Source: JAOADN01 sp049323795 | GTDB taxonomy: Bacteria; Pseudomonadota; Alphaproteobacteria; Rhodobacterales; Rhodobacteraceae | NCBI GenBank assembly: GCA_049323795.1 | Contig: JBMOOH010000048.1 | Coordinates: forward strand, 6,691 to 70,690 | Direction of reading: 5' to 3' | DNA length: 64,000 nt | In this document: positions 27,789 through 38,943 of the stretch, one piece after another | Numbering within the stretch: position 1 is the stretch's first letter | How the letters are laid out: each line of letters opens with the position of its first letter | Notes under the pieces: generated by a model | Database searches by the model: none | What the model saw: only the letters and a program-made list of their open reading frames with translations | What the model was told of the DNA's origin: nothing | Position numbers and translations under genes: made by a program

Positions 27789-28496
27789 ATGACCGAGCAG
27801 CACATCCTTTCCGCCTTCGACCGCGATCTGGAGGCCGTGCAGGCGATGGTCATGCGGATGGGCGGCATGGTCGAGAGCGCGATCCTCGACGCCTCGAAGG
27901 CGCTCGAGTTGCGCGACGCGGAACTGGCCGAACAGGTTCGGCGGAACGACGCGGCGATCGACCTGCTCGAAGAGAAGATCAACGAAGAGGCGGCGCGCCT
28001 CATCGCGCTGCGCGCGCCGGCTGCGTCGGACCTCAGGATCGTCCTGTCGGTCATCAAGATCGCGCAGAGCCTCGAAAGGGTCGGGGACTACGCGAAGAAC
28101 ATGGCGAAGCGGACGCATGTCCTCGGCAGCCTGCCGAACATCGAAGGGGCAGGCGGGGCGCTGCGCCGGATGTCGCGCAGGGTGGAGGAAATGCTGCGCA
28201 ACGCGCTCGATGCCTACAACACGCGCGCGCTCGACCTGGCCGAGGAAGTCCGCGCGAGCGACCAGGACGTCGACCAGATGTACAACGCGCTCTTCCGCGA
28301 GTTCCTCACGCACATGATGGAGGACCCGCGGAACATCACCGCCTGCATGCACCTGCACTTCATCGCCAAGAATGTCGAGCGGATGGGCGACCTTGCCACG
28401 GCCATCGCCGAACAGGTGATCTACCTGGTGACCGGGGCTTACCCCGAAGAGGCGCGACCGAAGGCCGAAAGCGTGACATCGTTCGGAGCGGAGTGA
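27789..28496 (+). CDS. phoU: Phosphate signalling regulator PhoU
   Basis: A 235-aa all-helical protein of two PhoU three-helix bundles. The metal-binding style segments are LRIVLSVIKIAQSLERVGDY and MHLHFIAKNVERMGDLAT. PhoU links the Pst transporter to PhoR and keeps the regulon off when phosphate is plentiful. It sits 10 bp after pstB and one base before phoB. Confidence 0.95.
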   Translation: MTEQHILSAFDRDLEAVQAMVMRMGGMVESAILDASKALELRDAELAEQVRRNDAAIDLLEEKINEEAARLIALRAPAASDLRIVLSVIKIAQSLERVGDYAKNMAKRTHVLGSLPNIEGAGGALRRMSRRVEEMLRNALDAYNTRALDLAEEVRASDQDVDQMYNALFREFLTHMMEDPRNITACMHLHFIAKNVERMGDLATAIAEQVIYLVTGAYPEEARPKAESVTSFGAE

Positions 28497-28497
28497 G

Positions 28498-29187
28498 ATG
28501 GCGGCGCAGCCCCCCCTGGTGCTCGTGGTCGAGGACGAGCCGGCGCAGCGCGAAGTCCTCTCCTACAACCTGTCGGCCGAGGGATTCCGGGTGGCATCGG
28601 CCGAAAGCGGGGACGAGGCGCTGATTCTCGCGTCGGAAGAGCGGCCGGACCTGATCCTCCTCGACTGGATGCTGCCGGGTGTTTCGGGGATCGAGGTCTG
28701 CCGCCGGCTCCGGGCCCGATCCGAGACCAAGGCGGTGCCGATCATCATGATCTCTGCCCGGTCCGAGGAGGTCGACCGCGTCCGCGGGCTCGAGACGGGC
28801 GCCGACGACTACGTGACGAAACCCTATTCGGTCGTGGAACTCATGGCCCGCGTCCGCGGCCAGATGCGGCGCACGCGGCCGGCCAGCCAGGGCGAGACCC
28901 TGACCTTCGGCGACATCACGCTCGATGCCGGGACGCACAGGGTGACGCGGGGCGTCCGCAACGTGAAGCTCGGTCCCACCGAATTCAGGCTGCTTGCCAC
29001 CCTCATCGAAAAGCCCGGCCGGGTCTGGAGCCGCGAGCAGCTTCTCGACAGGGTCTGGGGGCGCGACATCTACGTCGACACAAGGACGGTGGACGTGCAT
29101 GTCGGCCGCCTGCGCAAGGCCCTCTGCGCGAATGGCGAGGGCGATCCGCTGCGGACGGTCCGGGGGGCCGGTTACGCCCTCGGCTGA
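28498..29187 (+). CDS. phoB: Phosphate regulon response regulator PhoB
   Basis: A 229-aa response regulator. The receiver holds Asp56 in LILLDWMLPG, Thr/Lys in the ISARSEE and VTKPYSVVEL regions, and the C-terminal OmpR/PhoB winged helix spans about residues 130-227 (LGPTEFRLLATLIEKPGRVWSR). It should bind the repeats at 22901-22929. It is the last gene of the Pho cluster. Confidence 0.96.
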   Translation: MAAQPPLVLVVEDEPAQREVLSYNLSAEGFRVASAESGDEALILASEERPDLILLDWMLPGVSGIEVCRRLRARSETKAVPIIMISARSEEVDRVRGLETGADDYVTKPYSVVELMARVRGQMRRTRPASQGETLTFGDITLDAGTHRVTRGVRNVKLGPTEFRLLATLIEKPGRVWSREQLLDRVWGRDIYVDTRTVDVHVGRLRKALCANGEGDPLRTVRGAGYALG

Positions 29188-29240
29188 GCATCCGGCAGCG
29201 CGCAAGCCCCCTCAAATCCCCCGATTACGGCGGGCGGTCC

Positions 29241-29269
29241 TTGACGCGGCAGCTCAAAGCGCTTTGGAT
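29241..29269 (+). promoter_or_regulatory. glgP promoter with LacI-type operator
   Basis: TTGACG (29241-29246) and TTGGAT (29264-29269) are 17 bp apart. The perfect 12-bp palindrome CAAAGCGCTTTG (29255-29266) covers the end of the spacer and the start of the -10. A LacI-family repressor bound there would block RNA polymerase. An equivalent promoter stands before the thuA-like gene at 44229-44257. Confidence 0.75.
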
Positions 29270-29304
29270 GCCCGCGGACAGCAGAGTTCGCACATCGATT
29301 TCAC

Positions 29305-31716
<2,412 letters not shown>

Positions 31717-31727
31717 GGGAGGCGGGC

Positions 31728-33968
31728 GTGGCCAAAGGGACTTCCGGGGCCGATACAGGGCCTGCGCGGACGCGCAAGGCCGCCAGCGGGACCAGCAGGA
31801 CGGCTCCGCCGGCCAAGCTGATCGATGCCGGAGCGGCGCGCGCCATCGCCGAAGGCAGGCACGGCGATCCGTTCGCGGTTCTCGGCCCGCATCACGGGCA
31901 TGTCGCCGTCTTCGTGCCGGGGGCCGCGGAAGTCTGGCTGGTGGCCGGGGACAGGCACATCCCCATGTCGCCCCACGCCGATGCGTCGGACCTCTTCGTC
32001 GCGCCGTTCGATGGCAGGGACTACCGCCTCCGCGCCCGCGGCGAGGACGGCAGCGAGTGGAGTTTCGACGATCCCTACCGCTTCGGCCCCGTTCTGGGCG
32101 AAATCGACGAGTATCTGCTCGGCGAGGGCCGCCATCAGCGGCTGTGGGAAGCGCTGGGTGCCCATGTCCGCACGCATGAGGGGGTGGACGGCGTCCACTT
32201 CGCCGTCTGGGCTCCGAATGCCCGCCGCGTCTCGGTGGTCGGCGACTTCAACGTCTGGGACGGCCGCCGCGCCCCGATGCGCCGCCGCGGCGCGACAGGT
32301 GTGTGGGAGATCTTCATCCCCGACCTGACCGAGGGGACGATCTACAAATACGAGGTGGTCGGGCCTTCGGGATACGCGATGCCGCTCAAGGCCGACCCGG
32401 TCGGGTTCGGGTCGGAACATCCCCCCTCGACCGGCTCGGTCGTTCGCCGGATCGGGCAGCATGGCTGGCAGGACGGCGCGTGGATGAAGTCGCGCCACGC
32501 GGTCAACAGCGTCGACGCGCCGGTCGCGGTCTACGAGGTGCACCTCGGTTCATGGCGCAAGGCGGGCGCGCGGCCGCTCAGCTACCTCGAACTGGCATCC
32601 GATCTCGTGGACTACGCGCACTGGATGGGCTTCACGCATATCGAACTCTTGCCGGTCAGCGAATTCCCCTTCGACGGCTCGTGGGGCTATCAGCCCATCG
32701 GCATGTATGCCCCGACCGTCCGGCACGGCACGCCCGCGGAACTCGCCGCCCTGATCGACGCGGCGCACCGCCGGGGCCTCGGCGTGCTGATCGACTGGGT
32801 GCCGGGCCATTTTCCGACCGACCAGCACGGGCTCGGCCGCTTCGACGGCACCGCGCTCTACGAGCATCAGGACCCGCGCGAGGGATTCCACCAGGACTGG
32901 AACACGCTCATCTACAACTACGGGCGGGCCGAGGTGGCGAACTACCTCGTCGCCAACGCGCTCTACTGGCTCGAGGAATACCACATCGACGGGCTGCGCG
33001 TGGATGCGGTCGCCTCGATGCTCTACCGCGACTATTCGCGGAATGACGGCGAGTGGATCCCGAACGTCCATGGCGGGCGCGAGAACTACGAGGCGATCGA
33101 CGTTCTGCGGCGGATGAACATCGCGGCCTACGGCCAGCATCCGGGCGTGATGACGGTGGCCGAGGAATCGACCGCGTTCCCGGGGGTATCGCGCCCGGTC
33201 GAGCACGGCGGCCTCGGCTTTGGCTTCAAGTGGAACATGGGCTGGATGAACGACACCCTGTCCTACATCCAGAAGGACCCGATCTATCGGAAGTATCACC
33301 ACCACCAGATGACCTTCGGGCTCCACTATGCCTTCACCGAGAACTTTATCCTGCCGATCAGCCACGACGAGGTGGTGCACGGCAAGGGCTCGATGCTCTC
33401 GAAGATGCCGGGGACCGCGTGGGAGAAGTTCGCCAACCTCCGCGCCTACTACGGATTCATGTGGGGACATCCGGGCAAGAAGCTGCTCTTCATGGGGCAG
33501 GAGTTCGCGCAAGGGGCCGAGTGGAACCACAACCAGTCGCTCGACTGGCATCAGGCGGACGACCCGCAGCACCGGGGCATCCAGCTTCTGGTGCGGGCGC
33601 TGAACGCGCTCTACCGCGAGAACCCGGCGCTCTACGTCAACGACACCCGGCCCGAGGGCTTCGAGTGGCTGGAGCCGAACGATGCCGGGAATTCGGTCTA
33701 TGCCTGGGTGCGGAAAGGCAGGCCCGGCGATCCGATGATCGTCATCGCCGGGAACTTCACCCCCGTCGAGCGCACCTCCTACCGTCTCGGCTTCCCGGCG
33801 GCGGGCCGCTGGAGCGAGGTGCTGAACACCGACGCCGAAATCTACGGCGGCGGCAATCGCGGCAACATGGGCGGGGTCGGAACGGACCCGACGCCCTGGC
33901 ACAATCAGGCACAGTCGGCGGCGGTCGTCATTCCGCCGCTATCGGTGGTGATGTTCAGACAGGCATGA
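31728..33968 (+). CDS. glgB: 1,4-alpha-glucan branching enzyme
   Basis: A 746-aa GH13 branching enzyme making alpha-1,6 branches. A CBM48/N-terminal glucan domain region (about residues 45-260) precedes the barrel. Catalytic residues are Asp in GLRVDAVASM and Glu in TVAEEST, with Asp in ISHDEVVHGK. The start is a GTG with AAGGGAGG upstream. The first 30 residues are Ala/Lys/Thr rich and may be disordered. Second gene of the glg operon. Confidence 0.97.
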   Translation: MAKGTSGADTGPARTRKAASGTSRTAPPAKLIDAGAARAIAEGRHGDPFAVLGPHHGHVAVFVPGAAEVWLVAGDRHIPMSPHADASDLFVAPFDGRDYRLRARGEDGSEWSFDDPYRFGPVLGEIDEYLLGEGRHQRLWEALGAHVRTHEGVDGVHFAVWAPNARRVSVVGDFNVWDGRRAPMRRRGATGVWEIFIPDLTEGTIYKYEVVGPSGYAMPLKADPVGFGSEHPPSTGSVVRRIGQHGWQDGAWMKSRHAVNSVDAPVAVYEVHLGSWRKAGARPLSYLELASDLVDYAHWMGFTHIELLPVSEFPFDGSWGYQPIGMYAPTVRHGTPAELAALIDAAHRRGLGVLIDWVPGHFPTDQHGLGRFDGTALYEHQDPREGFHQDWNTLIYNYGRAEVANYLVANALYWLEEYHIDGLRVDAVASMLYRDYSRNDGEWIPNVHGGRENYEAIDVLRRMNIAAYGQHPGVMTVAEESTAFPGVSRPVEHGGLGFGFKWNMGWMNDTLSYIQKDPIYRKYHHHQMTFGLHYAFTENFILPISHDEVVHGKGSMLSKMPGTAWEKFANLRAYYGFMWGHPGKKLLFMGQEFAQGAEWNHNQSLDWHQADDPQHRGIQLLVRALNALYRENPALYVNDTRPEGFEWLEPNDAGNSVYAWVRKGRPGDPMIVIAGNFTPVERTSYRLGFPAAGRWSEVLNTDAEIYGGGNRGNMGGVGTDPTPWHNQAQSAAVVIPPLSVVMFRQA

Positions 33969-34001
33969 ACGGACCGGACACCGGCCGAAGGGGAGGACAA
34001 G

Positions 34002-35273
34002 ATGGAACCACGCGCCAACGCCCGGCTTTCCTCACAGGCCATGGCCTTCGTCCTGGCCGGGGGCCGGGGAAGCCGGCTGAAGGAACTGACCGACCGGCGC
34101 GCGAAACCGGCCGTCTATTTCGGCGGCAAGACCCGGATCATCGACTTCGCGCTGTCGAACGCGCTGAACTCGGGTATCCGCAAGATGGCGATCGCGACGC
34201 AGTACAAGGCGCATTCGCTGATCCGGCACTGCCAGCGGGGCTGGAACTTCTTCCGGGCAGAGCGGAACGAATACCTCGACATCCTTCCGGCATCCCAGCG
34301 CGTGGACGAGACGAAGTGGTATCTGGGCACGGCGGATGCCGTGACGCAGAACATCGACATCGTGGACAGCTACGGCGTGAGATACGTCGTCGTTCTGGCG
34401 GGCGACCACATCTACAAGATGGATTACGAGGTGATGCTCCGCCAGCACGTCGAGACGGGGGCGGACGTGACCATCGGCTGCCTGACCGTGCCGCGCATGG
34501 AGGCGACGGCCTTCGGCGTGATGGCGGTCGACAAGACCATGCGCATCACCGCCTTTCTGGAAAAGCCCAAGGACCCGCCGTCCATTCCCGGCGACCCGGA
34601 TCACGCGCTGGCCTCGATGGGCATCTACGTCTTCAACTGGGACTTCCTCCGCGCGCTTCTGATCCGGGACGCCGAGGACGACAATTCCAGCCACGATTTC
34701 GGCAACGACATCATTCCCAACATCGTCCGGAACGGCAAGGCCGTCGCCCACCGCTTTGCCGACAGTTGCGTGCGGTCGGGGCTTGAGGAGGAACCCTACT
34801 GGCGCGACGTGGGAACGATCGACGCCTTCTGGCAGGCGAATATCGACCTGACGGATTTCGTCCCGAAGCTCGACCTCTACGACAATAGCTGGCCGATCTG
34901 GACCTATGCCGAGATCGTGCCGCCCGCGAAGTTCATCCATGACGAGGACGGGCGGAGGGGTTCGGCTGTGTCGTCGCTCGTCTCGGGAAACTGCATCGTC
35001 TCGGGGTCCGAGGTACGGAACTCGCTCCTTTTCACGGGCGTCCGGTCGCATTCCTACTCGGCCCTCGAATATGCGGTCGTGCTGCCCTACGTGACGGTCA
35101 ACCGCAAGGCGCGGCTGAAGAACTGCGTGATCGACTCGGGTGCCGTGATTCCCGAGGGGCTGATTGTCGGCGAGGATGCCGACGAGGACGCCAGATGGTT
35201 CCGGCGCACCGACGCGGGGATCGTCCTCATCACGCAGGACATGCTCGACAAGCGGGCCGCATCGCTTGCATGA
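34002..35273 (+). CDS. glgC: Glucose-1-phosphate adenylyltransferase
   Basis: A 423-aa ADP-glucose pyrophosphorylase, the regulated entry step of glycogen synthesis. The nucleotide loop is FVLAGGRGSRLKELTDRRAK, with the substrate motif GTADAVTQN and the sugar-phosphate motif FLEKPKDPP. The C-terminus is a left-handed beta-helix with the usual allosteric role. Its TGA overlaps the ATG of glgA. Confidence 0.97.
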   Translation: MEPRANARLSSQAMAFVLAGGRGSRLKELTDRRAKPAVYFGGKTRIIDFALSNALNSGIRKMAIATQYKAHSLIRHCQRGWNFFRAERNEYLDILPASQRVDETKWYLGTADAVTQNIDIVDSYGVRYVVVLAGDHIYKMDYEVMLRQHVETGADVTIGCLTVPRMEATAFGVMAVDKTMRITAFLEKPKDPPSIPGDPDHALASMGIYVFNWDFLRALLIRDAEDDNSSHDFGNDIIPNIVRNGKAVAHRFADSCVRSGLEEEPYWRDVGTIDAFWQANIDLTDFVPKLDLYDNSWPIWTYAEIVPPAKFIHDEDGRRGSAVSSLVSGNCIVSGSEVRNSLLFTGVRSHSYSALEYAVVLPYVTVNRKARLKNCVIDSGAVIPEGLIVGEDADEDARWFRRTDAGIVLITQDMLDKRAASLA

Positions 35274-36790
35274 AGGGCGGGCGGCGGCGGAGGCCTCTGG
35301 CCGGGGAAGCCCGAGGAGCAGTCTTGGACGGGACGAAGGGCATGGGCGGCACAGGTCGGGGAACGGTTCTCTCGGTCGCTTCGGAATGCGTCCCGCTCGT
35401 CAAGACCGGGGGGCTTGCCGATGTGGTGGGGGCGCTGCCCCGGGCGCTCGGCGACCTGGGCTGGGCGGTGCGCACCATGGTCCCGGCCTATCCCAAGCTT
35501 ATCGCCGCCCTCGACGGCGCGCGGGAGGTCTGGTCCGAAACCGATCTCTTCGGCGGACGCGCGCGGCTCGTCGCGGGGCGGTCGTCGGGGCTCGACCTTC
35601 TGCTTCTCGATGCGCCGCATCTCTACGACCGGCCGGGCGGGCCCTATTCGGCCGGCGGCCAGGACCACGCGGACAACCCCGAACGCTTCGCCGCCCTGTG
35701 CTGGGCGGCGGCCGGGGTGGCGAAGAGCGGCACATCCGAGGGCTGGCGGCCCGACATCCTGCACGCCCACGACTGGCAGGGCGGACTGGCGCCGGCCTAT
35801 CTGCGCTACGGCACGCCCGCCGCGGCGAGGTCGGTCATCACCATCCACAACATCGCCTTCCAGGGGCTCGCGCCGGCGGACCGGGTGGCGCGCCTGCGCC
35901 TGCCCTGGTCGTCCTTCACGCCGGAGGGTCTGGAGTATTACGGCAACCTGTCGGCACTGAAGGCGGGCCTCGTCACCGCCGACGCGATCACCACCGTCTC
36001 GCCCACCTACGCGGCCGAGCTGATGCGGCCCGAGTTCGGGATGGGCCTCGAGGGCGTGATCGCGGCGCGGGCCGGGTCGCTCCACGGGATCCTGAACGGG
36101 GTGGACACTGCCGTCTGGAACCCCGGGACCGATCCCGAGATCCGCAGCTATTCCGTCAGATCGATGAAGGGAAAGGCCGAGAACCGCGCCGCGCTTCTGT
36201 CCGAGTTCGGTCTGGGCGAGGTGCCGGGGCCGCTGGCGATCCTCGTCAGCCGGCTGACGCATCAGAAGGGCATCGACCTCGTCTCCGCGGCCCTCCCGGG
36301 TTTCGTGGCCGCCGGCGGCGGGCTGGCGGTGCTCGGCTCGGGCGATCCGGCGCTCGAGGCGGCGATGCTCGGACTGGCGGACCGGTTCCCCGGACGGGTC
36401 GGGGTCCATCTCGGCTATGACGAGGCGCTCTCGCACCGGATGTTCGCGGGCGGCGACGCGGTGCTGGTGCCCTCGCGGTTCGAGCCCTGCGGTCTCACGC
36501 AGATGTACGGGCTGCGCTACGGCACCATTCCGGTGGTGGCGCTGACCGGGGGTCTGGCCGACACCGTGATCGGGTCATCGCCCGCGACCGAGTCGGCGGG
36601 CGTGTCCACCGGGGTGACCTTCACGCCGATCGACGCGCTCGGCCTGACGCGAGCGCTCGCGCAGCTTCTGGCGCTCTACGCGGACCGCGCGCGGTGGGCC
36701 GCGATGCGGAAACGCGCCATGAAGGCCGAGGTCGGCTGGGACAGGGCGGCGGCGGCCTATGCCGCGCTTTACGCCGGTCTGCGTTCATGA
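35270..36790 (+). CDS. glgA: Glycogen synthase
   Basis: A 506-aa GT5 glucosyltransferase using ADP-glucose. The KTGGL motif near the start (VKTGGLADVVGALPRAL) and the C-terminal block PSRFEPCGLTQMYGLRYGT are diagnostic. The ATG at 35270 overlaps the glgC stop. Two other starts deserve mention: a TTG at 35324 five bases after AGGAG, and an ATG at 35342, since the family usually begins a few residues before VLSVASE. The first 18-24 residues may therefore be spurious. Confidence 0.95.
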   Translation: MKGGRRRRPLAGEARGAVLDGTKGMGGTGRGTVLSVASECVPLVKTGGLADVVGALPRALGDLGWAVRTMVPAYPKLIAALDGAREVWSETDLFGGRARLVAGRSSGLDLLLLDAPHLYDRPGGPYSAGGQDHADNPERFAALCWAAAGVAKSGTSEGWRPDILHAHDWQGGLAPAYLRYGTPAAARSVITIHNIAFQGLAPADRVARLRLPWSSFTPEGLEYYGNLSALKAGLVTADAITTVSPTYAAELMRPEFGMGLEGVIAARAGSLHGILNGVDTAVWNPGTDPEIRSYSVRSMKGKAENRAALLSEFGLGEVPGPLAILVSRLTHQKGIDLVSAALPGFVAAGGGLAVLGSGDPALEAAMLGLADRFPGRVGVHLGYDEALSHRMFAGGDAVLVPSRFEPCGLTQMYGLRYGTIPVVALTGGLADTVIGSSPATESAGVSTGVTFTPIDALGLTRALAQLLALYADRARWAAMRKRAMKAEVGWDRAAAAYAALYAGLRS

Positions 36791-38928
36791 ACGCCGCGCA
36801 GCGGACGCCGAGGGGCGCGGGCCGGCCGGTGCCGGGCAGTTCCCGCCCGGTCCTGCCGGGACGGTCCTGGCCGCTTGGCGCGACCTTCGACGGAACGGGA
36901 GTCAACTTCGCGGTGTTCTCGGCCAACGCGACGAGGATCGAGCTCTGTCTCTTCTCGGACGATGGCCGGCGCGAGATCGAGCGGCTGACCCTGACGGAAC
37001 GGGACGGGGATGTCTGGCACGGGGCGGTGCCGGGCCTTACCCCCGGCACCCGCTACGGCTACCGCGCCCACGGGCCCTACGAGCCCGAGAACGGCCACCG
37101 CTTCAATCCCAACAAGCTCCTGATCGACCCCTACGCGCGGATGCTCGACGGCCGGCTCCGCTGGTCGGATGCGGTCATGGGCTACCGGATCGGAAGCCCG
37201 CGGGCCGATCTGTCCTACGACACCCGCGACAGCGCCTTCGCGGTGCCGAAATCGGTCGTGGCCGACCCGTCCTTCGCCTGGGACGGCGACGCGCCGCCCC
37301 GCCGGCCGCTCCGCGACACGCTGATCTACGAGGCGCATGTCAAGGGGATGACGGCGCTGCATCCGGGGGTGCCTGAGGGCATCCGCGGCAGTTTCCTCGG
37401 TCTTGCATCGGATGCGGTGCTCGACCACCTCGTCGGCCTCGGCGTGACCGCGGTCGAACTCCTCCCCGTCCAGGCCTTCATCGACGACCGGTTCCTCGTC
37501 CAGAAGGGCCTGCGGAACTTCTGGGGCTACCAGACCGTCGGGTTCTTCGCGCCCGAGCCGCGCTATCTCGGCCAGGGCCAGATCTGGGAGTTCCAGTCGA
37601 TGGTCCGCCGCTTTCATGCGGCGGGCATCGAGGTGATCCTCGACGTGGTCTACAATCATACGGGCGAGGGCGACGAGCTCGGGCCGACGCTGTCCTTCCG
37701 GGGGCTCGACAACCGCAGCTACTACCGGCTCGCCGGGTCCGGGCGGCACTACATCAACGACACCGGCACAGGCAACACGCTCAACCTCGGCCATCCGATG
37801 GTCTTGAGGATGGTGATGGATTCGCTCCGCTACTGGGTCGAGGTCGCGCATGTAGACGGCTTCCGCTTCGACCTTGCCACCACGCTCGCCCGCGAGAGCT
37901 TCGGCTTCGACGAAGGCTCCGCCTTCCTCGCGGCGATCCGGCAGGATCCGGTGCTGGCGCGGGTCAAGCTCATTGCCGAGCCCTGGGATCTCGGGCCGGG
38001 CGGCTATCGCCTCGGGCAGTTTCCCCACCCGTTCCTCGAATGGAACGACCGCTTCCGCGACGGGGTCCGGCGCTTCTGGCGCGGCGACGCGGGCCTCGTG
38101 CCCGATCTCGCCAAGCGCATCCTCGGGTCGGCCGAGGTCTTCGACCGGGCGGGACGCGCGGCGACGACCTCGCTCAACTACGTGACCTCGCATGACGGGT
38201 TCACTCTCGAGGATCTCGTCTCCTACGTCGCCAGGCGGAACGAGGCGAACGGCGAGGACAACCGCGACGGGCATGCGCAGAACTATTCGGACAATCTCGG
38301 GATCGAGGGCGCGACCACCGACCGGGCGACGCTCGCGGCCCGCGCCCGGCGCAAGCGGAACCTGCTTGCGACCCTCTTTCTGTCGCAGGGCACGCCGATG
38401 CTCCTCGCTGGCGACGAGATCGGCAACGGGCAGGGCGGCAACAACAACGCCTATGCGCAGGACAACGCGATCGGCTGGATCGACTGGGCGCGTGCCGATC
38501 GCGGGCTTCTGTCCTTCGTGCAGCGGCTGGCGCGGCTGCGCCGCGCCCACCCGGTGCTGCGTCAGGCGCGGTTCCTGCATGGCCGGGTCCGCGCGCAGGA
38601 CGGCCTGCGCGATCTCGTCTGGCGCAAGCCCGACGGCCAGGAACCCACGCCGGACGACTGGAACAATCCTGCCTGGAAGACGCTCTGCGTCGAGGTGCGG
38701 GGAGCCGAGGAAGGCCGCCCCGGCGAGGCCGCGGGCGAGGCGGTGTTCCTCATCCTGAACGCCGACAAGGGGATGGCGGTCACGCTGCCGCCCGGCGGGG
38801 ACTGGCACCTCGCGCTCGACACCGCACGGCCCGAGGTTCCGGAAATGCCGGTCACGACCCCGACCGTCGCCTGTCCGGCGACTTCCGTCATGGTATTCAT
38901 CAAGCGGCCCGCCGCGTCGCCGGGCTGA
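36787..38928 (+). CDS. glgX: Glycogen debranching protein GlgX
   Basis: A 713-aa GH13 isoamylase-type enzyme hydrolysing alpha-1,6 links of phosphorylase-limited glycogen. The CBM48 domain (about residues 25-130) precedes the barrel, with nucleophile Asp in HVDGFRFDLA, Glu in LIAEPWDLG and Asp in TSHDGFTLEDLVSY. The ATG overlaps the glgA stop (ATGA). The N-terminus is Pro/Gly/Arg rich. Confidence 0.96.
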   Translation: MNAAQRTPRGAGRPVPGSSRPVLPGRSWPLGATFDGTGVNFAVFSANATRIELCLFSDDGRREIERLTLTERDGDVWHGAVPGLTPGTRYGYRAHGPYEPENGHRFNPNKLLIDPYARMLDGRLRWSDAVMGYRIGSPRADLSYDTRDSAFAVPKSVVADPSFAWDGDAPPRRPLRDTLIYEAHVKGMTALHPGVPEGIRGSFLGLASDAVLDHLVGLGVTAVELLPVQAFIDDRFLVQKGLRNFWGYQTVGFFAPEPRYLGQGQIWEFQSMVRRFHAAGIEVILDVVYNHTGEGDELGPTLSFRGLDNRSYYRLAGSGRHYINDTGTGNTLNLGHPMVLRMVMDSLRYWVEVAHVDGFRFDLATTLARESFGFDEGSAFLAAIRQDPVLARVKLIAEPWDLGPGGYRLGQFPHPFLEWNDRFRDGVRRFWRGDAGLVPDLAKRILGSAEVFDRAGRAATTSLNYVTSHDGFTLEDLVSYVARRNEANGEDNRDGHAQNYSDNLGIEGATTDRATLAARARRKRNLLATLFLSQGTPMLLAGDEIGNGQGGNNNAYAQDNAIGWIDWARADRGLLSFVQRLARLRRAHPVLRQARFLHGRVRAQDGLRDLVWRKPDGQEPTPDDWNNPAWKTLCVEVRGAEEGRPGEAAGEAVFLILNADKGMAVTLPPGGDWHLALDTARPEVPEMPVTTPTVACPATSVMVFIKRPAASPG

Positions 38929-38943
38929 GGAAGGAGCGGCAGG

